Below, in pieces: positions 1 to 10,154 of a stretch of DNA of 64,000 bases. The DNA is from Galdieria sulphuraria. Its lineage: Eukaryota; Rhodophyta; Bangiophyceae; Galdieriales; Galdieriaceae. Under the pieces are notes generated by a model. The model was not told the origin of the DNA. It worked only from the letters and a program-made list of their open reading frames with translations, and did not search any database. How positions within the stretch are numbered: the first letter of the stretch is position 1; each line of letters starts with the position of its first letter. Location of the stretch: assembly GCF_000341285.1 (NCBI RefSeq), contig NW_005178436.1, forward strand, positions 86,479-150,478. Direction: 5' to 3'. A program made the translations under genes and the position numbers.

Positions 1-174
1 TGCTCTCTTAACTGAAGAGTTTCTGGGTCGTCTTCAGCCCAACTGAAGTATAAAAAACCAAAAAACAGAAACACAACTAGAAAACTATTATTGCCCCAAA
101 AAAGGCGCACATTCATTTTTTCTTTTTAAAAATAAATTGGGTCAATTGACGTGTCTAGTTGACTTGATGTCTTC

Positions 175-827
175 ATGGTGAACTCATTTCTATCTGTAAG
201 TATCAAGCCAAAATGATATAGACAATAACCAAAAGAAATACATTGGTCATATAGAACGAAGGTGGTTGGATTATTGCTGGAGTTGCATGCCTTTTTGTAT
301 TTTTTATTGTGTTGTTTTCGAAAAGATGTCGAGAAGGTCCACCCAGAGATGTGCATATCTCAAATTCCAACAACATATCGATACCTAAACGTAGCTATCA
401 AAAGTTTCTAGTTGATTTGGATAAGATGGCACCTGAAGTTATTTACAAACAAGAAGAGAAGTGTATTCATATGGAGAGAATAGCTGGAAGCGAAACTATG
501 TCCAAAGAGAGGCAAGAGTCGATTGACTTGACTTTCAATACTTTCCATTCCTCTCATTCATATCATATTGTTACATTTGATTCAAAAATAGATACTCTTC
601 CATATCATTCCTATCCATCCAATGATACGGCGCTAATGAATATTATCAATAAGCAACCTGATTGTTCCATTTGTTTGGAAACATTTTGTATTGGTGAAAG
701 ACTAAGAGTTCTTCCTTGTATGCATTGTTTTCATAGTTGTTGTAGTATTCTATGGTTGATGAGATGCAGTCTGTGTCCTCTTTGCAAGTCGGATGTATGG
801 AAATCTGTCAATACCACAAGTTTGTGA
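175..827 (+). CDS. RING-H2 zinc finger membrane protein (putative E3 ubiquitin ligase)
   Basis: Two exons, 175..195 and 255..827, about 197 aa. The 59-nt intron has a GTAAGT donor and TAG acceptor and falls between codons. The first exon gives only seven residues (MVNSFLS). It is followed at once by a hydrophobic helix of about 17 residues (IIAGVACLFVFFIVLF) and a basic stop-transfer KRCR. A RING-H2 finger sits near residues 144-187 with order C-x2-C, 14 residues, C-M-H, C-F-H, S-C-C, 10 residues, C-x2-C. A membrane helix followed by a C-terminal RING-H2 is the plan of ATL-type ligases, which bind an E2 and ubiquitinate membrane or cytosolic targets; substrates cannot be told from sequence. 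The RING call is firm. The start codon and tiny first exon are inferred from splice signals. Confidence 0.8.
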
Positions 828-980
828 CAAGTACATTTATATTTTAAATAAATACGGTTTTCTCAATCTACTTATTAAACAGAGTTGCAAGTTATGGCTT
901 TCGCTGTCATATTCATCGAGAAAATCAAATGCTTCTCCATTTTACATCATTTCTCTGTGAACTAGTGAGTGAGTCCGATC

Positions 981-3189
981 ATGTCAGTGCATAGTCCTGT
1001 AACTGATATTGGAAAAGTTGATGAGGACTTACTACAATCCAGCTCACCAAACGACCAATATAGCACAGAATCTACCAGAATATTATTTTTTGTCAAGTCT
1101 GTTCAGTTCAACTTGGGTAAAGTCACTTTGGAACATTGTAAAATACCTGGCAATAGTGAAGCAAGTAGTTCTCAATGGTGGACAGGATTTTTGTGTTGTA
1201 TTCGTGCTATTGATTGTTCTTTTCTACTATTTAGTCCCGATGTTTACTTATCTAACCAAGTTGCTCATTACAAGTTGGAAGACTGGTTAGACTTGGAACA
1301 CACTTTAGTGGTTCGTATACAAAGTTTATTGGCTTGCATAGTCGAAGGAAATAGTTTGGAGTTTATTCTACAAGATGGCACTCGCGGTCCCATTTTTCGT
1401 TTTCGTCAAGTGAAATCGCAGAATTCTCTTTTGTGTGTATTGCAAGATGAGTTTCTGTTCTATCCTTGTGACTTTTCTGAGAGTTCTCCAGTTGGTTTGT
1501 TCATTCGTAAAGAACAGGAATGGTTGGAATGTCTACCTAACGAAGCTTCGATTGTTTCTAGTATAGCAGAGCAACAAGGTTATAATACTACGAATATTTC
1601 TAATGACAGAGAAAATGCGGAGTTTTCTGAGAGTCGAGCAAAGACTCGTTTTCTATTTCCTATGGAAATTGCAGAACGTTTAGCTAATATAGCACGAATC
1701 ACTAGAGAAGCAAGGAATGAATTGTTTGAGAAGCTTGGTCGCTCACCCAAGTCTAGAAATGATGAGTTGTCAGAGTTGAGCTTGGAAAAGTTACAAAAGT
1801 GTGCTTGGCCTTTGGATATAATGAACGAGTCTTTATTGGAAGAAGAAGAGGTAAGGAAATTTGTAAAGTGATTAACGATTTCTGAAGATATTGATATAGC
1901 AAGTATCTTATGCTGTTCGAACGTTGGATAAAGAAGAAGACTTGCCTGAATTTTTCAAAGATGAAATGAAAAGCTTTATTCCACTTCGTTTGGATACTCT
2001 ATATTCTTATCAAGATGAAGAAGGAAGAATATTTTATTCAACTCTATTGGAATATATTGTCTTTCGATCTACTTGTCATGATTGCCATGTAAGAAGACAA
2101 ATTTGGGTAAGTTTTATATACACAGCATAAGATATCATTTGGTATATTGAACTATTGATCATTTCTCTATATAGCCCTATTTATTGCAAATATTTCCATG
2201 GCATAGCAATAGTCAACAACGACAAGCCATACTTTTAGAAAAGACGAGACAATATCGATTGTTAAAGAGTCAATGGCAAAATATCATTCCAGAACAGGTA
2301 TATAATACTCTGCCTACAGTTTATAATTATTTATTTATTTATTCGAATTATCATGTTGGATAGGAATTGCAATTCCGAGCATTCCGTGAAAGGAGAGATT
2401 TGATTGAAAAGGATGTGATTCGTACGGATCGAAATATTTCCATTTATGAAGATAATAATAGTATTGCTACTCATAAGATGAAGGAAATATTATTGACTTA
2501 TTCATTTTATAACTTTGATATTGGATATTGTCAGGTATTGATTGATTTTGAAGTAATCACAAAGTTCATATGGATGGGTTTTAGGGAATGAGCGATATAT
2601 TATCTCCTATTCTATTTGTTTTTTATTCTTCTGAGGAAGAAAAAGATAAGCAAATGGAAGAAGAACAAGAAGTATATATATTCTGGTGCTTTAGTGGTCT
2701 TATGCAACGAATCCAATCCCATTTCTGTATTGACCAAAGTGGGATGTCCAATCAATTAGCAAGGCTAAAACATATTGTGCAAGTTTTTGATTCGAATTTA
2801 GCCAAATGGTTAGAGTCTAAAAGTCCAGAATATATCTTTTGCTTTCGCTGGTTACTGGTGTTGTTTAAAAGAGAATTCGTATTGGAAGATGTGTTGAAAT
2901 TGTGGGATGTAAGGAATCGTTCCAATGAAAGTTCTTTTCTAAAGTTTGAAAATAGGTTTTCTTTTGTGAAACATTCGCAAAGAGAGACCTAAACTTGTTT
3001 GTAGCAGCAGGTTTACTTGTCTTACATCGAGAAAGAATCATAAGAGAACAAATGGATTTTGATGACTTGATTCGATATATTCATGATATGTCGTTGAGAA
3101 TTGATGTTCACTTAGCAATACGAAAAGGTATCGAATTACAACAAAGATATTATACTCACCAAAAGGAAACTCTACAAGTTGATAACTAA
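981..3189 (+). CDS. TBC-domain Rab GTPase-activating protein, TBC1D15-like
   Basis: Six exons: 981..1850, 1900..2106, 2175..2297, 2364..2534, 2585..2908, 2956..3189; 642 aa, all introns at codon boundaries. The roughly 320-residue N-terminal part is poorly conserved, as in TBC1D15/17. The TBC domain begins near VRRQIWPYLLQIFPW. It carries both catalytic fingers: the arginine finger I414-x2-D417-x2-R420 in LIEKDVIRTDRN, and the glutamine finger Y455-x-Q457 in GYCQGMSD, split by an intron directly after the Gln. TBC proteins speed GTP hydrolysis by Rab GTPases at endomembranes; TBC1D15 relatives act on Rab7 (family knowledge). The start is the first ATG in the open frame; an earlier GTG is ignored. 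The last exon restores FAKRDLNLFVAAGLLVLHR, typical of the end of this domain. Confidence 0.9.
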
Positions 3190-3229
3190 CAACAGTTGTA
3201 TGGCAAGAATACGATTCCTTTTAGTGACA

Positions 3230-3278
3230 GCTCTTTCTCTCTCTCTCTGTATATATATATATATATATATTATATATG
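3230..3278. repeat. (CT)n/(AT)n simple repeat between convergent genes
   Basis: A short CT tract runs directly into about 14 AT dinucleotides. It lies between the 3' ends of the TBC gene and the frataxin gene, so it is probably untranslated or spacer sequence. Confidence 0.85.
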
Positions 3279-3292
3279 AACTGCAAGGTCTT

Positions 3293-3778
3293 TTATGATA
3301 CTTCAAGAGTAGGAATATCAATTCCTACCAATCCTTTCAATTCTTCACTCAATAACGTTCGAAGCTGTATTCCTGTTCTCGTTGCCTTCCATTCTCGTTG
3401 AGCAAAGTTCCAAGAAAACCTCCAGGGACCACTAAACGGCGACGAGAGCCATAACTGACGATTCGGCCTTTGCGTGTTTAATACATAAGTACGGTTCTCG
3501 TCCAACTTGAAAGTTAATACGCCTTGTGATAGTTCAACATCAAACTGGGCCACTTTCTCATACCCTTGTTCTGCTAAACAATCATACAGGTCTTCTAAAG
3601 TCTTTTCTGCTTGAACAATATAGTCTTGTTCGGACCAGTTCTCCGCTGTGGCATATTGTGAAGATGACAAGGTTTCTGTCGTATACTTTTGTTTTTTGAG
3701 TTGAACTATACTTGAAAGAAGAAAACTATTCAGATATTGTTCGGTAACTGAATAATAAAAGAATCGTTTAGTAAGCAT
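3293..3778 (-). CDS. FXN: Frataxin (mitochondrial iron-sulfur assembly factor)
   Basis: Single exon, 161 aa. The N-terminal 50 or so residues are rich in Ser, Lys and aromatics and look like a mitochondrial presequence. The rest is a CyaY/frataxin fold: the acidic first helix around EKTLEDLYDCLAEQ, then DVELSQGVLTFKL, then YVLNTQRPNRQLWLSSPFSG, the most conserved surface of the family. Frataxin stimulates sulfur transfer in the NFS1-ISCU complex of the mitochondrial matrix. Its ATG lies only 27 nt after the stop codon of COQ4 on the same strand, the end of a tight three-gene run. The identity is secure; the exact presequence cleavage point is not visible. Confidence 0.95.
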   Translation of the reverse strand: MLTKRFFYYSVTEQYLNSFLLSSIVQLKKQKYTTETLSSSQYATAENWSEQDYIVQAEKTLEDLYDCLAEQGYEKVAQFDVELSQGVLTFKLDENRTYVLNTQRPNRQLWLSSPFSGPWRFSWNFAQREWKATRTGIQLRTLLSEELKGLVGIDIPTLEVS

Positions 3779-3805
3779 TGCTGTTGGAGTTTTCCTAAAA
3801 TGAGA

Positions 3806-4533
3806 TCAACGACTTGAATAAGCTATCAATCTCAAATGTTTTTGTACTTTTGACAAGTCCTTATCCAATAGTTTCTCATATTCAACAGCTAACAAGTCTA
3901 CACAGTTTCTTGCAGTATGAAAAGCCCAAGGAATATCATGTTGTACGAGTGAAACTTGTTGCTTTTGAGATAATAGAAAAGGCCCACTACATCCTGCCAA
4001 AAAACAAAAAGGAAGTCCAGTATGGAAACCTTCAAACCACTTGAGTATCACTTCTCCTTGGACAGTTGGAGGAATTTCTAACAAGACATGCCAAAAGTCG
4101 TGCACTTCACGATAACGCTAAGTACAAAACGTCCATCAACACTGCAAATAGATACGATTAGGATACTTACTTGCATAATGTATGCCAATTCTTCATCCTC
4201 AATAAAGCGCACTAGTGGACGTTCTAAAGGAGAAAACTGATGGTGTGAAAGAAACTCTTCATAGCGATAGCCAAAAGTATGTGGTTCCAATAGCTTTAGT
4301 TTATCTCTACAAATACTATTTGTCGTTTCATCTATTCTTGGGCGTTGTTTTAATATTTCTTTGCCTTTAGGAGAACTTAAGAGTCGATCTCGAAGTCTTC
4401 TCAAAGCTTCTACTCCCGTCAACTCTCCTACTGTGGCTACCAAGTCTGCTCTGGTAGGGTTTCTCAGTGCCATAATGGAAGCTCCAACTGTAAGAATGGA
4501 ACGCCCTAAGAAACCAAGTCTTTGGAACGTCAT
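3806..4533 (-). CDS. COQ4: Ubiquinone biosynthesis protein COQ4
   Basis: Two exons, 4533..4171 and 4117..3806, 224 aa. A 53-nt intron at a codon boundary interrupts YIMQ/RYREVHDFWHV. The diagnostic metal site H-D-x2-H-x11-E is present (HDFWHVLLEIPPTVQGE, near residues 126-142), followed by LKWFEGFHTGLPFCFLAG. COQ4 works on the matrix face of the inner mitochondrial membrane within the coenzyme Q biosynthetic complex. The protein is shorter at the N-terminus than animal COQ4 and has no long presequence; the basic stretch before MALRNPTRADLVA may serve. It sits 21 nt downstream of the ABM-like gene and 27 nt upstream of frataxin, all on one strand. Confidence 0.95.
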
Positions 4534-4554
4534 AAGTTGACTGTACTTTATTGT

Positions 4555-5398
4555 TTATCGATAAACCATATCATCTCGTCCACCTTCACCTCCAGGTCCA
4601 TAAGGATATAAAGATGATAAGATCTTTCCATTTCTTTCTTTACTCAAGTGAACTCCCAAAGGTTCCTTCATCAAAGGTTGAAGTTGTCGAAGAAAACTTT
4701 GATAAAGATTCTCCTTTTGATATTCTACCATTGCTAGTTGTGTTTGGAATACTTCTATCAACATAAATACTCCCGGAACATCCTATGTGCATGATCATTC
4801 AGTCTATAAAGCAACTCCATGAAGAAATATGTTACTTACTGGATCTTCATGACAAGAAATGGATAACAACCGCTTAGGACAATCATTAGAACGACTCTCT
4901 TGTACAAACTTTTGAATAATTTGTCTCTATTTCTACTTTGAAACACGAGATATGCAAGTTAAGGAAGCCACTCACAGCTGAACGCAGAGATTCCGAGTTA
5001 CAAACTATCCGAGAGCATAATATCCATCTATCTTCTTCTTGTTCTTCAAAGTCTAAAGAGGTTAAGTATCCCTCATGCAAAGGCTAGACAACGCATTGAA
5101 TAACATCAACATGTGCCAAGAGACCTACCTCCACTTCTTTTCCTCTAGTTGATTTCCTTTTACCCAACAGTTCGTCTCCCAACTTGGAAAATTGCGAGAA
5201 TAGATTACCTAAAAAGTTTTGAGTCTTTTCCAAGTTGTCGTGACTTGTTGCCATTCTCCAGTTGAGTTTCCTTTGGTAAGTGTTTGACTTTTGTGGTATA
5301 CAGCGATAATAGTTTCTGTTATAGTTGAAATGATACGCAGCACAACATTTTGGTTGACATATCAAGCTACTGAATAAATGATTATGATATAGAAACAT
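4555..5398 (-). CDS. ABM-like dimeric alpha/beta-barrel protein
   Basis: Four exons: 5398..5129, 5083..4976, 4926..4840, 4782..4555; 230 aa, all introns between codons. The first 50 or so residues look like an organelle presequence (aromatic, basic, Ser/Thr, few acids). The body has the order seen in antibiotic-biosynthesis-monooxygenase-like (ABM) ferredoxin folds: a helix (LRSARQIIQKFVQES), a strand with the acidic turn CHEDPDVPGVFMLIEVF, a second helix containing EYQKENLYQSFL, then a Gly-rich tail YGPGGEGGRDDMVYR. Such proteins are often oxygenases or stress proteins; no substrate can be assigned. It is first in a tight run with COQ4 and frataxin. AATAAA lies in the 21-nt gap after its stop. 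The family call is by pattern only; the gene model is well supported. Confidence 0.7.
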
Positions 5399-5510
5399 AG
5401 CTATATGGAATAAGGATCTCCACAATCAACAATGAGAGAAAGAACAAACGTTATTCCTTTTCGGATTGATTGGCTTTTATGATTCCTTTTTTGGACTTGA
5501 TCTATTTATT

Positions 5511-7023
5511 TCATTCAACGTATTCTTCAAGTCGTTGTAAATAAGCATCCCAACAGGCTTTTCGATAAGTTGATGCTGCTTCACGTCGATTAGAAGACTG
5601 AATAATTCCCCTCCCTACAATAGCTACATCGCTTCCTTGAATAGCAATAACTGTCTTAGGATCCGTATATTGTTGACCTAAAGAGTCACCTCCTCCTTCT
5701 AACTTCACTCCAGGAGTAAAATAAAGAAAGTTTGGATCTCCAATACAACCCAATGATATAAAACCAAAAACAGCATCTTCATATTGTTGAGCAAATTCTA
5801 ATGCCTTTTGCGTATATTCTTGTACTGCCAAGTTCCCTTTGCTACTCATTTGTGCTAATAACAAAATACCGCAATGTTCAGCAGATCGACTTAGCGCTTG
5901 AATAGTTCCAGGACCAGCAATGATATGAGCATTCACTATGTCTGCCCACTGTGCAATATGAAATATACCTCCAGTCAACTGTAATTCCACAGTATTGCCA
6001 ATATCTGCAAACTTTCTGTCTTCAAATATCAAAAAGTGATGCAACTTAGCTAAATGAACGAGTTTTTCAGATACGCTTTCCGTCCAATCTTGAATAATAT
6101 CCATATGTGTCTTTAAAATGCATATTTGTGGACCCACTTCATTGGCAATGGATAATAATTCTTCACTGGTTGTTACATCCTCATAAAGAATGAGATTGAT
6201 AGAATTGAAAATGACAAAACTTACCGCTGCCACTGCAAGGTTCGACTGCTTCTTTAACATAATTTCCAATAGCCGACGGCCAACTTTGTTTCGAATCAAT
6301 GAAAGACGTTGTTCAAAGGAAAGAGGATGCACTTTATATCCACTTTGAATAGAGTTACTCAGAGGACTCGATGATACTTTGGTTGAGTGGAAATAATCAA
6401 ACAACTCGGTTACTTGTTCAACTGATAACCGACCTGAGTGTCTCAAAGTTTCCAAAATATCTGTCATTTTCAATACAGAATGAAGTCGAACGTTGTGTTT
6501 TGCCAAATTATCTTTTCCGCCTTGTTCTCTATCCAATAGAACCACCACGTCCTTTACCCGTAAACTTTCTTTGAGTAGCGGCTCCAAAGTTTCTAAAACA
6601 CTAGAACCAGAAGTAACCAGATCTTCTATAATCAGACAAGTTTGATTAGGTTGAAAGACGCCTTCGATAGCTTTCTTGGTACCATAGTCTTTTATTTCCT
6701 TTCTTCTCATCACCTAACTGCAAGTAAACCAAAGAAGGAACGAATAAATATTGAAATCAAACCATGGGAACTCCACTTTCAACACTTAATAGAGTAGCAA
6801 AAGGTAGAGCAGTGTAAGGAACACCGCATAGAATATCGTACGAAAGTGACCGACAAACGTCTTGCAAGCAGGAAACTACTTGACGTAATAAAGAGGGATA
6901 AGAGATAGTAAGACGTAAGTCTATATAGATGGGAGAAGTGATCCCAGACTTGAGTTGAAAAGAACCCACTTGGATCACCTGTTTATCATAAAGTTCGATA
7001 ATCAATGCGTCCAGTGAAGACAT
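5511..7023 (-). CDS. UMPS: UMP synthase (orotate phosphoribosyltransferase + OMP decarboxylase)
   Basis: Three exons: 7023..6763, 6713..6225, 6179..5511; 472 aa, close to animal UMPS. The N-terminal half is OPRTase, with the PRPP-binding motif LIIEDLVTSGSSVLE near residue 115 and LLDREQGGKD. The C-terminal half is OMP decarboxylase, with the catalytic FEDRKFADIGNT (Lys near 306), GPGTIQAL and VGRGII. It makes UMP from orotate in the cytosol. The second intron (6180..6224) is 45 nt and free of stops, so an unspliced reading adds 15 residues (VSFVIFNSINL...) at a point where the family reads straight from ...AA to DVTTSEELL; splicing restores the alignment. The first intron has an unusual GTTTGA donor, placed by homology (VPM/VMRRKE). 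Confidence 0.95.
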
Positions 7024-7218
7024 ATTATTCTTCAGATGAACAATCCAAAAGTACGACAAATTTAACAAGCTAACTTTATCGAAAAAAGAGAAACAACTCA
7101 CAAAACCCAACATGATCAAAAAATGTAAAGAAACTCAACCACTTTTGATTTCTTCTTCTACAGTTGCAAATGACATTTACAAGTGAATGGGAATCATTTT
7201 AGACTTACCGTTATTCAT

Positions 7219-7569
7219 TCATGAGAAGAGAGGATAGATTTGGACTGGTCCCGAATAATTGGGGAAGTAGAATCCACTGTTTTGAGTATAAGTAGAATAA
7301 CTGGAGGAATAATAAGGCGTATAAGTTGGATAAGGTTGAACTGTCGGATAAGGCTGTACTGTTGGATACACATATGGCTGCACAGTTGGATACACCGGAT
7401 AAGAATAGGAAGGATATACTGGATAGGAATAGGAAGGATAACTGGAATATGTAGAATAAGAAGGATACCATCTTTGTTTTCCCATGATGGGAGATCCCAT
7501 AGCAAGTATAACTATACATGATAGTGTCAATACTACAATCGAATAAAGTCTATGCATCATCATCATCAT
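7219..7569 (-). CDS. Secreted Tyr/Pro-rich repeat protein
   Basis: Single exon, 116 aa. It opens with five Met codons, then a signal peptide (LYSIVVLTLSCIVILAMGS). The mature part is almost only Tyr, Pro, Ser, Thr, Val and Gln in short repeats: YPSYSYPVYP twice, YPTVQPY three times, then SSSYSTYTQNSGFYF. There are no cysteines after the signal region. Such compositions occur in structural wall or matrix proteins, where tyrosines can be cross-linked oxidatively (general knowledge; role here is inference). No family is recognised. A low-complexity protein can be an artefact, but the clean start, signal peptide and stop argue for a real gene. Confidence 0.7.
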   Translation of the reverse strand: MMMMMHRLYSIVVLTLSCIVILAMGSPIMGKQRWYPSYSTYSSYPSYSYPVYPSYSYPVYPTVQPYVYPTVQPYPTVQPYPTYTPYYSSSYSTYTQNSGFYFPNYSGPVQIYPLFS

Positions 7570-7907
7570 AATAGTTGTTGTTGAGAAACAATTTTTCCAA
7601 AATAATTAAAGCACAAGTGAAATCCATTGATCAACAAAGAGAAAGTTTTTGTCCGTTTCTTGAAAAAATGCAATGGAGCATTTTTTCTTCCAATCCATTG
7701 CTTCCACGTTGTGCTTCAACTGAATTTCGAAAACTCTTTGGCAATAGAAAATGAAAACATTTGAATTGTTCTGTCAATTGCCCTCCCAATTTCAGGGGAC
7801 TTGGCTTCCGTAAGTATCTCTCTATAAGCTTTTATTCGTCAGTAATACCTGCAAAAGACAAACAACATAAGTCATATCACTCTTTTAGAATCATAACAAA
7901 CAAAACA

Positions 7908-9581
7908 CTATTTAGAAACTTCACCAGCATGCATCATCTCCTCTTCTCTTTTGGCACGATCAATAGCAAATGCCTTGTCATAAGGAGAAACAAGAGGTGT
8001 ATCTGGAACTGAAAGTCCCAATAACTTGCGCAAAGATCTCCATCCAGCACGACAATGATAAGCTGCAATGGTAAATAAACCTTCCTCAAATACTACTCTC
8101 ATCTGTTCCAAAGTGAAGCCTTTGGTTTCTGGTAAAAATAAGAATTGCATCACAATACCAAGAAAGTTGAATCCAGCATAGAACCCAAAGCCTCCTTGTG
8201 GTCCCCATGCTGCCTTCATAGATGGCCAAGAGAAGGAAAGTGCAAAGTTGAAAGCATTCACAAAGAATGTAGTAATCGTGGTACCTGCTGCACGAACATA
8301 AGTAGGAAATACTTCGGCACAAAAAGTCCAAGGAACTGGTCCTGCTCCAGGACTGTAAGCAACAATGAAGAAAACAACGCCAATAATGAAGAATGCCAAA
8401 TTCACTTTCTTATCTCCATAGAAAGAAAACAGGACCATCAATAACATGAGAAACATAACAGGGAATGTAACCAACTGCAAAGTCCTTCTTCCATATCGAT
8501 CAATAGTAAAGTATACAATCACAGTAGCTACCATATTGACAAAACCTGGAAACAGACTTACTGCAACTGAGGTTCTCGCTCCCATATTGATATTCTCCTC
8601 AAAGACTTCATCAATGTAGTTCATAAATACATTCATACCACTCATTTGTTGGAAAAGCATTTCCATGATTCCAATCAAGAGAGCTCTTCTGATATAAGGA
8701 ACACGAATTACTTCAACCAGTAGATTCTTTCCCTTTTGTAAAATTTCATCTTCCTCTACACCTTTCTTGATTCGTACAAAGTCCCTTTCTGCAGTTTCTG
8801 CTGTACGACGTAACTTGAAAAGATTCCTCTTGGCATCCTCATATCTTCTCCTCTTAATGAGCCACCTAGGCGATTCTGGCACCGTCCAAATAAGAAACAT
8901 TTCAATAACAGAAGGCACCATAGGAAAACCAATCATAATTCGCCAACCAACATTTTGATAATTGACCCAGACAAAGATAAGGTTGCAGAGATATGCAAGG
9001 AAGATACCAATGGTCACAACTTGTTGATAAAGAGAAACAATAGCTCCACGAATACTTGCAGGTGACATTTCTGCCAAGTAAACAGGTGCCGTCTCACCAA
9101 TCATGCCATAAGAAAACCCGAGAATAATACGTCCAGGAATAAAAACTTGCCATGATGGAGAAACTGCCTCCCAAATGCAGGCACCAGTGGAAATAAAAGA
9201 AGCTAGAGATATAGTAAATCTTCTTCCAAAGTATGTATTTGTAAATAGTGCAATAAAAACACCCACAAAACAACCAAAGTAAATACAGGATACCATTACT
9301 CCCTGATGATACGTTCGATTTTCCAAACCAAAGTGAGGAATATAACCAACTTGAGCACCACTTATGGCAGTTATGTCAATACCATAGAAAAGAACTGCTA
9401 CTGAGGCAACTATCACGGACCAATAAAAGGTGCGAGTTTGACGCCAAGGGTGCAGTCTTTCCTCTTCGGTAAGGTATTCATCATCCAAGTCGGTTACACC
9501 AGCTTCTTTCTGAAGTTCTGTCGAGTCGTAGTCTTCATTTTTGGGTTCCGCAGCTTGCTGGAATTCGGTTATAGCCTCCAT
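7908..9581 (-). CDS. MFS sugar porter family transporter
   Basis: Single exon, 557 aa, with twelve hydrophobic segments split by a charged central loop of about 60 residues. Family marks: GRIILGFSYGMIGETAPVYL and MSPASIRG after TM4, PESPRWLIKRRR at the end of the first half, DRYGRRTL in the loop between TM8 and TM9, AYSPGAGPVPW, FPTYVRAAG and PETKGFTLEQM at the end. These fit proton-coupled hexose or polyol transporters of the plasma membrane. Substrate cannot be told. The start is the first ATG (MEAITEF); five in-frame codons before it start with TTG. The hydrophilic N-terminus (about 55 residues) is longer than in many relatives. Large sugar porter families are known in Galdieria. Confidence 0.93.
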   Translation of the reverse strand: MEAITEFQQAAEPKNEDYDSTELQKEAGVTDLDDEYLTEEERLHPWRQTRTFYWSVIVASVAVLFYGIDITAISGAQVGYIPHFGLENRTYHQGVMVSCIYFGCFVGVFIALFTNTYFGRRFTISLASFISTGACIWEAVSPSWQVFIPGRIILGFSYGMIGETAPVYLAEMSPASIRGAIVSLYQQVVTIGIFLAYLCNLIFVWVNYQNVGWRIMIGFPMVPSVIEMFLIWTVPESPRWLIKRRRYEDAKRNLFKLRRTAETAERDFVRIKKGVEEDEILQKGKNLLVEVIRVPYIRRALLIGIMEMLFQQMSGMNVFMNYIDEVFEENINMGARTSVAVSLFPGFVNMVATVIVYFTIDRYGRRTLQLVTFPVMFLMLLMVLFSFYGDKKVNLAFFIIGVVFFIVAYSPGAGPVPWTFCAEVFPTYVRAAGTTITTFFVNAFNFALSFSWPSMKAAWGPQGGFGFYAGFNFLGIVMQFLFLPETKGFTLEQMRVVFEEGLFTIAAYHCRAGWRSLRKLLGLSVPDTPLVSPYDKAFAIDRAKREEEMMHAGEVSK

Positions 9582-10108
9582 CCTCGAAGACAACAAAAAA
9601 TGGGAAATGTTACGCCTTTAATAGACTTCAGTTCCCTCCTTTCATATTGTCCAGTTGACGATGCCGGCACGACGAGTTGTCAACTAACCAATCATTGACT
9701 GCATTGGCGTCCTTTCATGTGGACATTTTCTATAAGCCCTTCTCTCATTAATCCTACTTCTTTTAATCCACCTGTTGGCCGAATATCTAATGGACATGCG
9801 GCCAAATTAAGCAAAACGGGCGAGCGATCGTAAGGATATTTTCAATCCATCTCTCGGGTTGTTATCTGTTCGCTTCCTACAGTCGTTTTCACTAGGAAGT
9901 TCTTTTTAGGATCTCATGCATCGCTTCAACATTTTCGGCATCCTAAAAAACTGCACAAACTTGAATTACAAGGAGGCTTTCATCGAGCGGAGAAAGCCTA
10001 TTCTAAAGAAGTAGCTCTTTTTGGCAATAATGAGAACCATTCGACTGACTATCAGGTGGTAGTTCTCCTCAAGTTGGGAATGAGTCTTTTTCAAAGACAG
10101 GACTTTCC

Positions 10109-10154
<46 letters not shown>

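Noticed and set aside
1009-1290. Open frame overlapping the TBC gene on the same strand
   Set aside because: It lies in a different frame of a well-supported exon and has no family content.
9438-9698. Plus-strand frame over the sugar porter start
   Set aside because: Antisense shadow of the transporter N-terminus.
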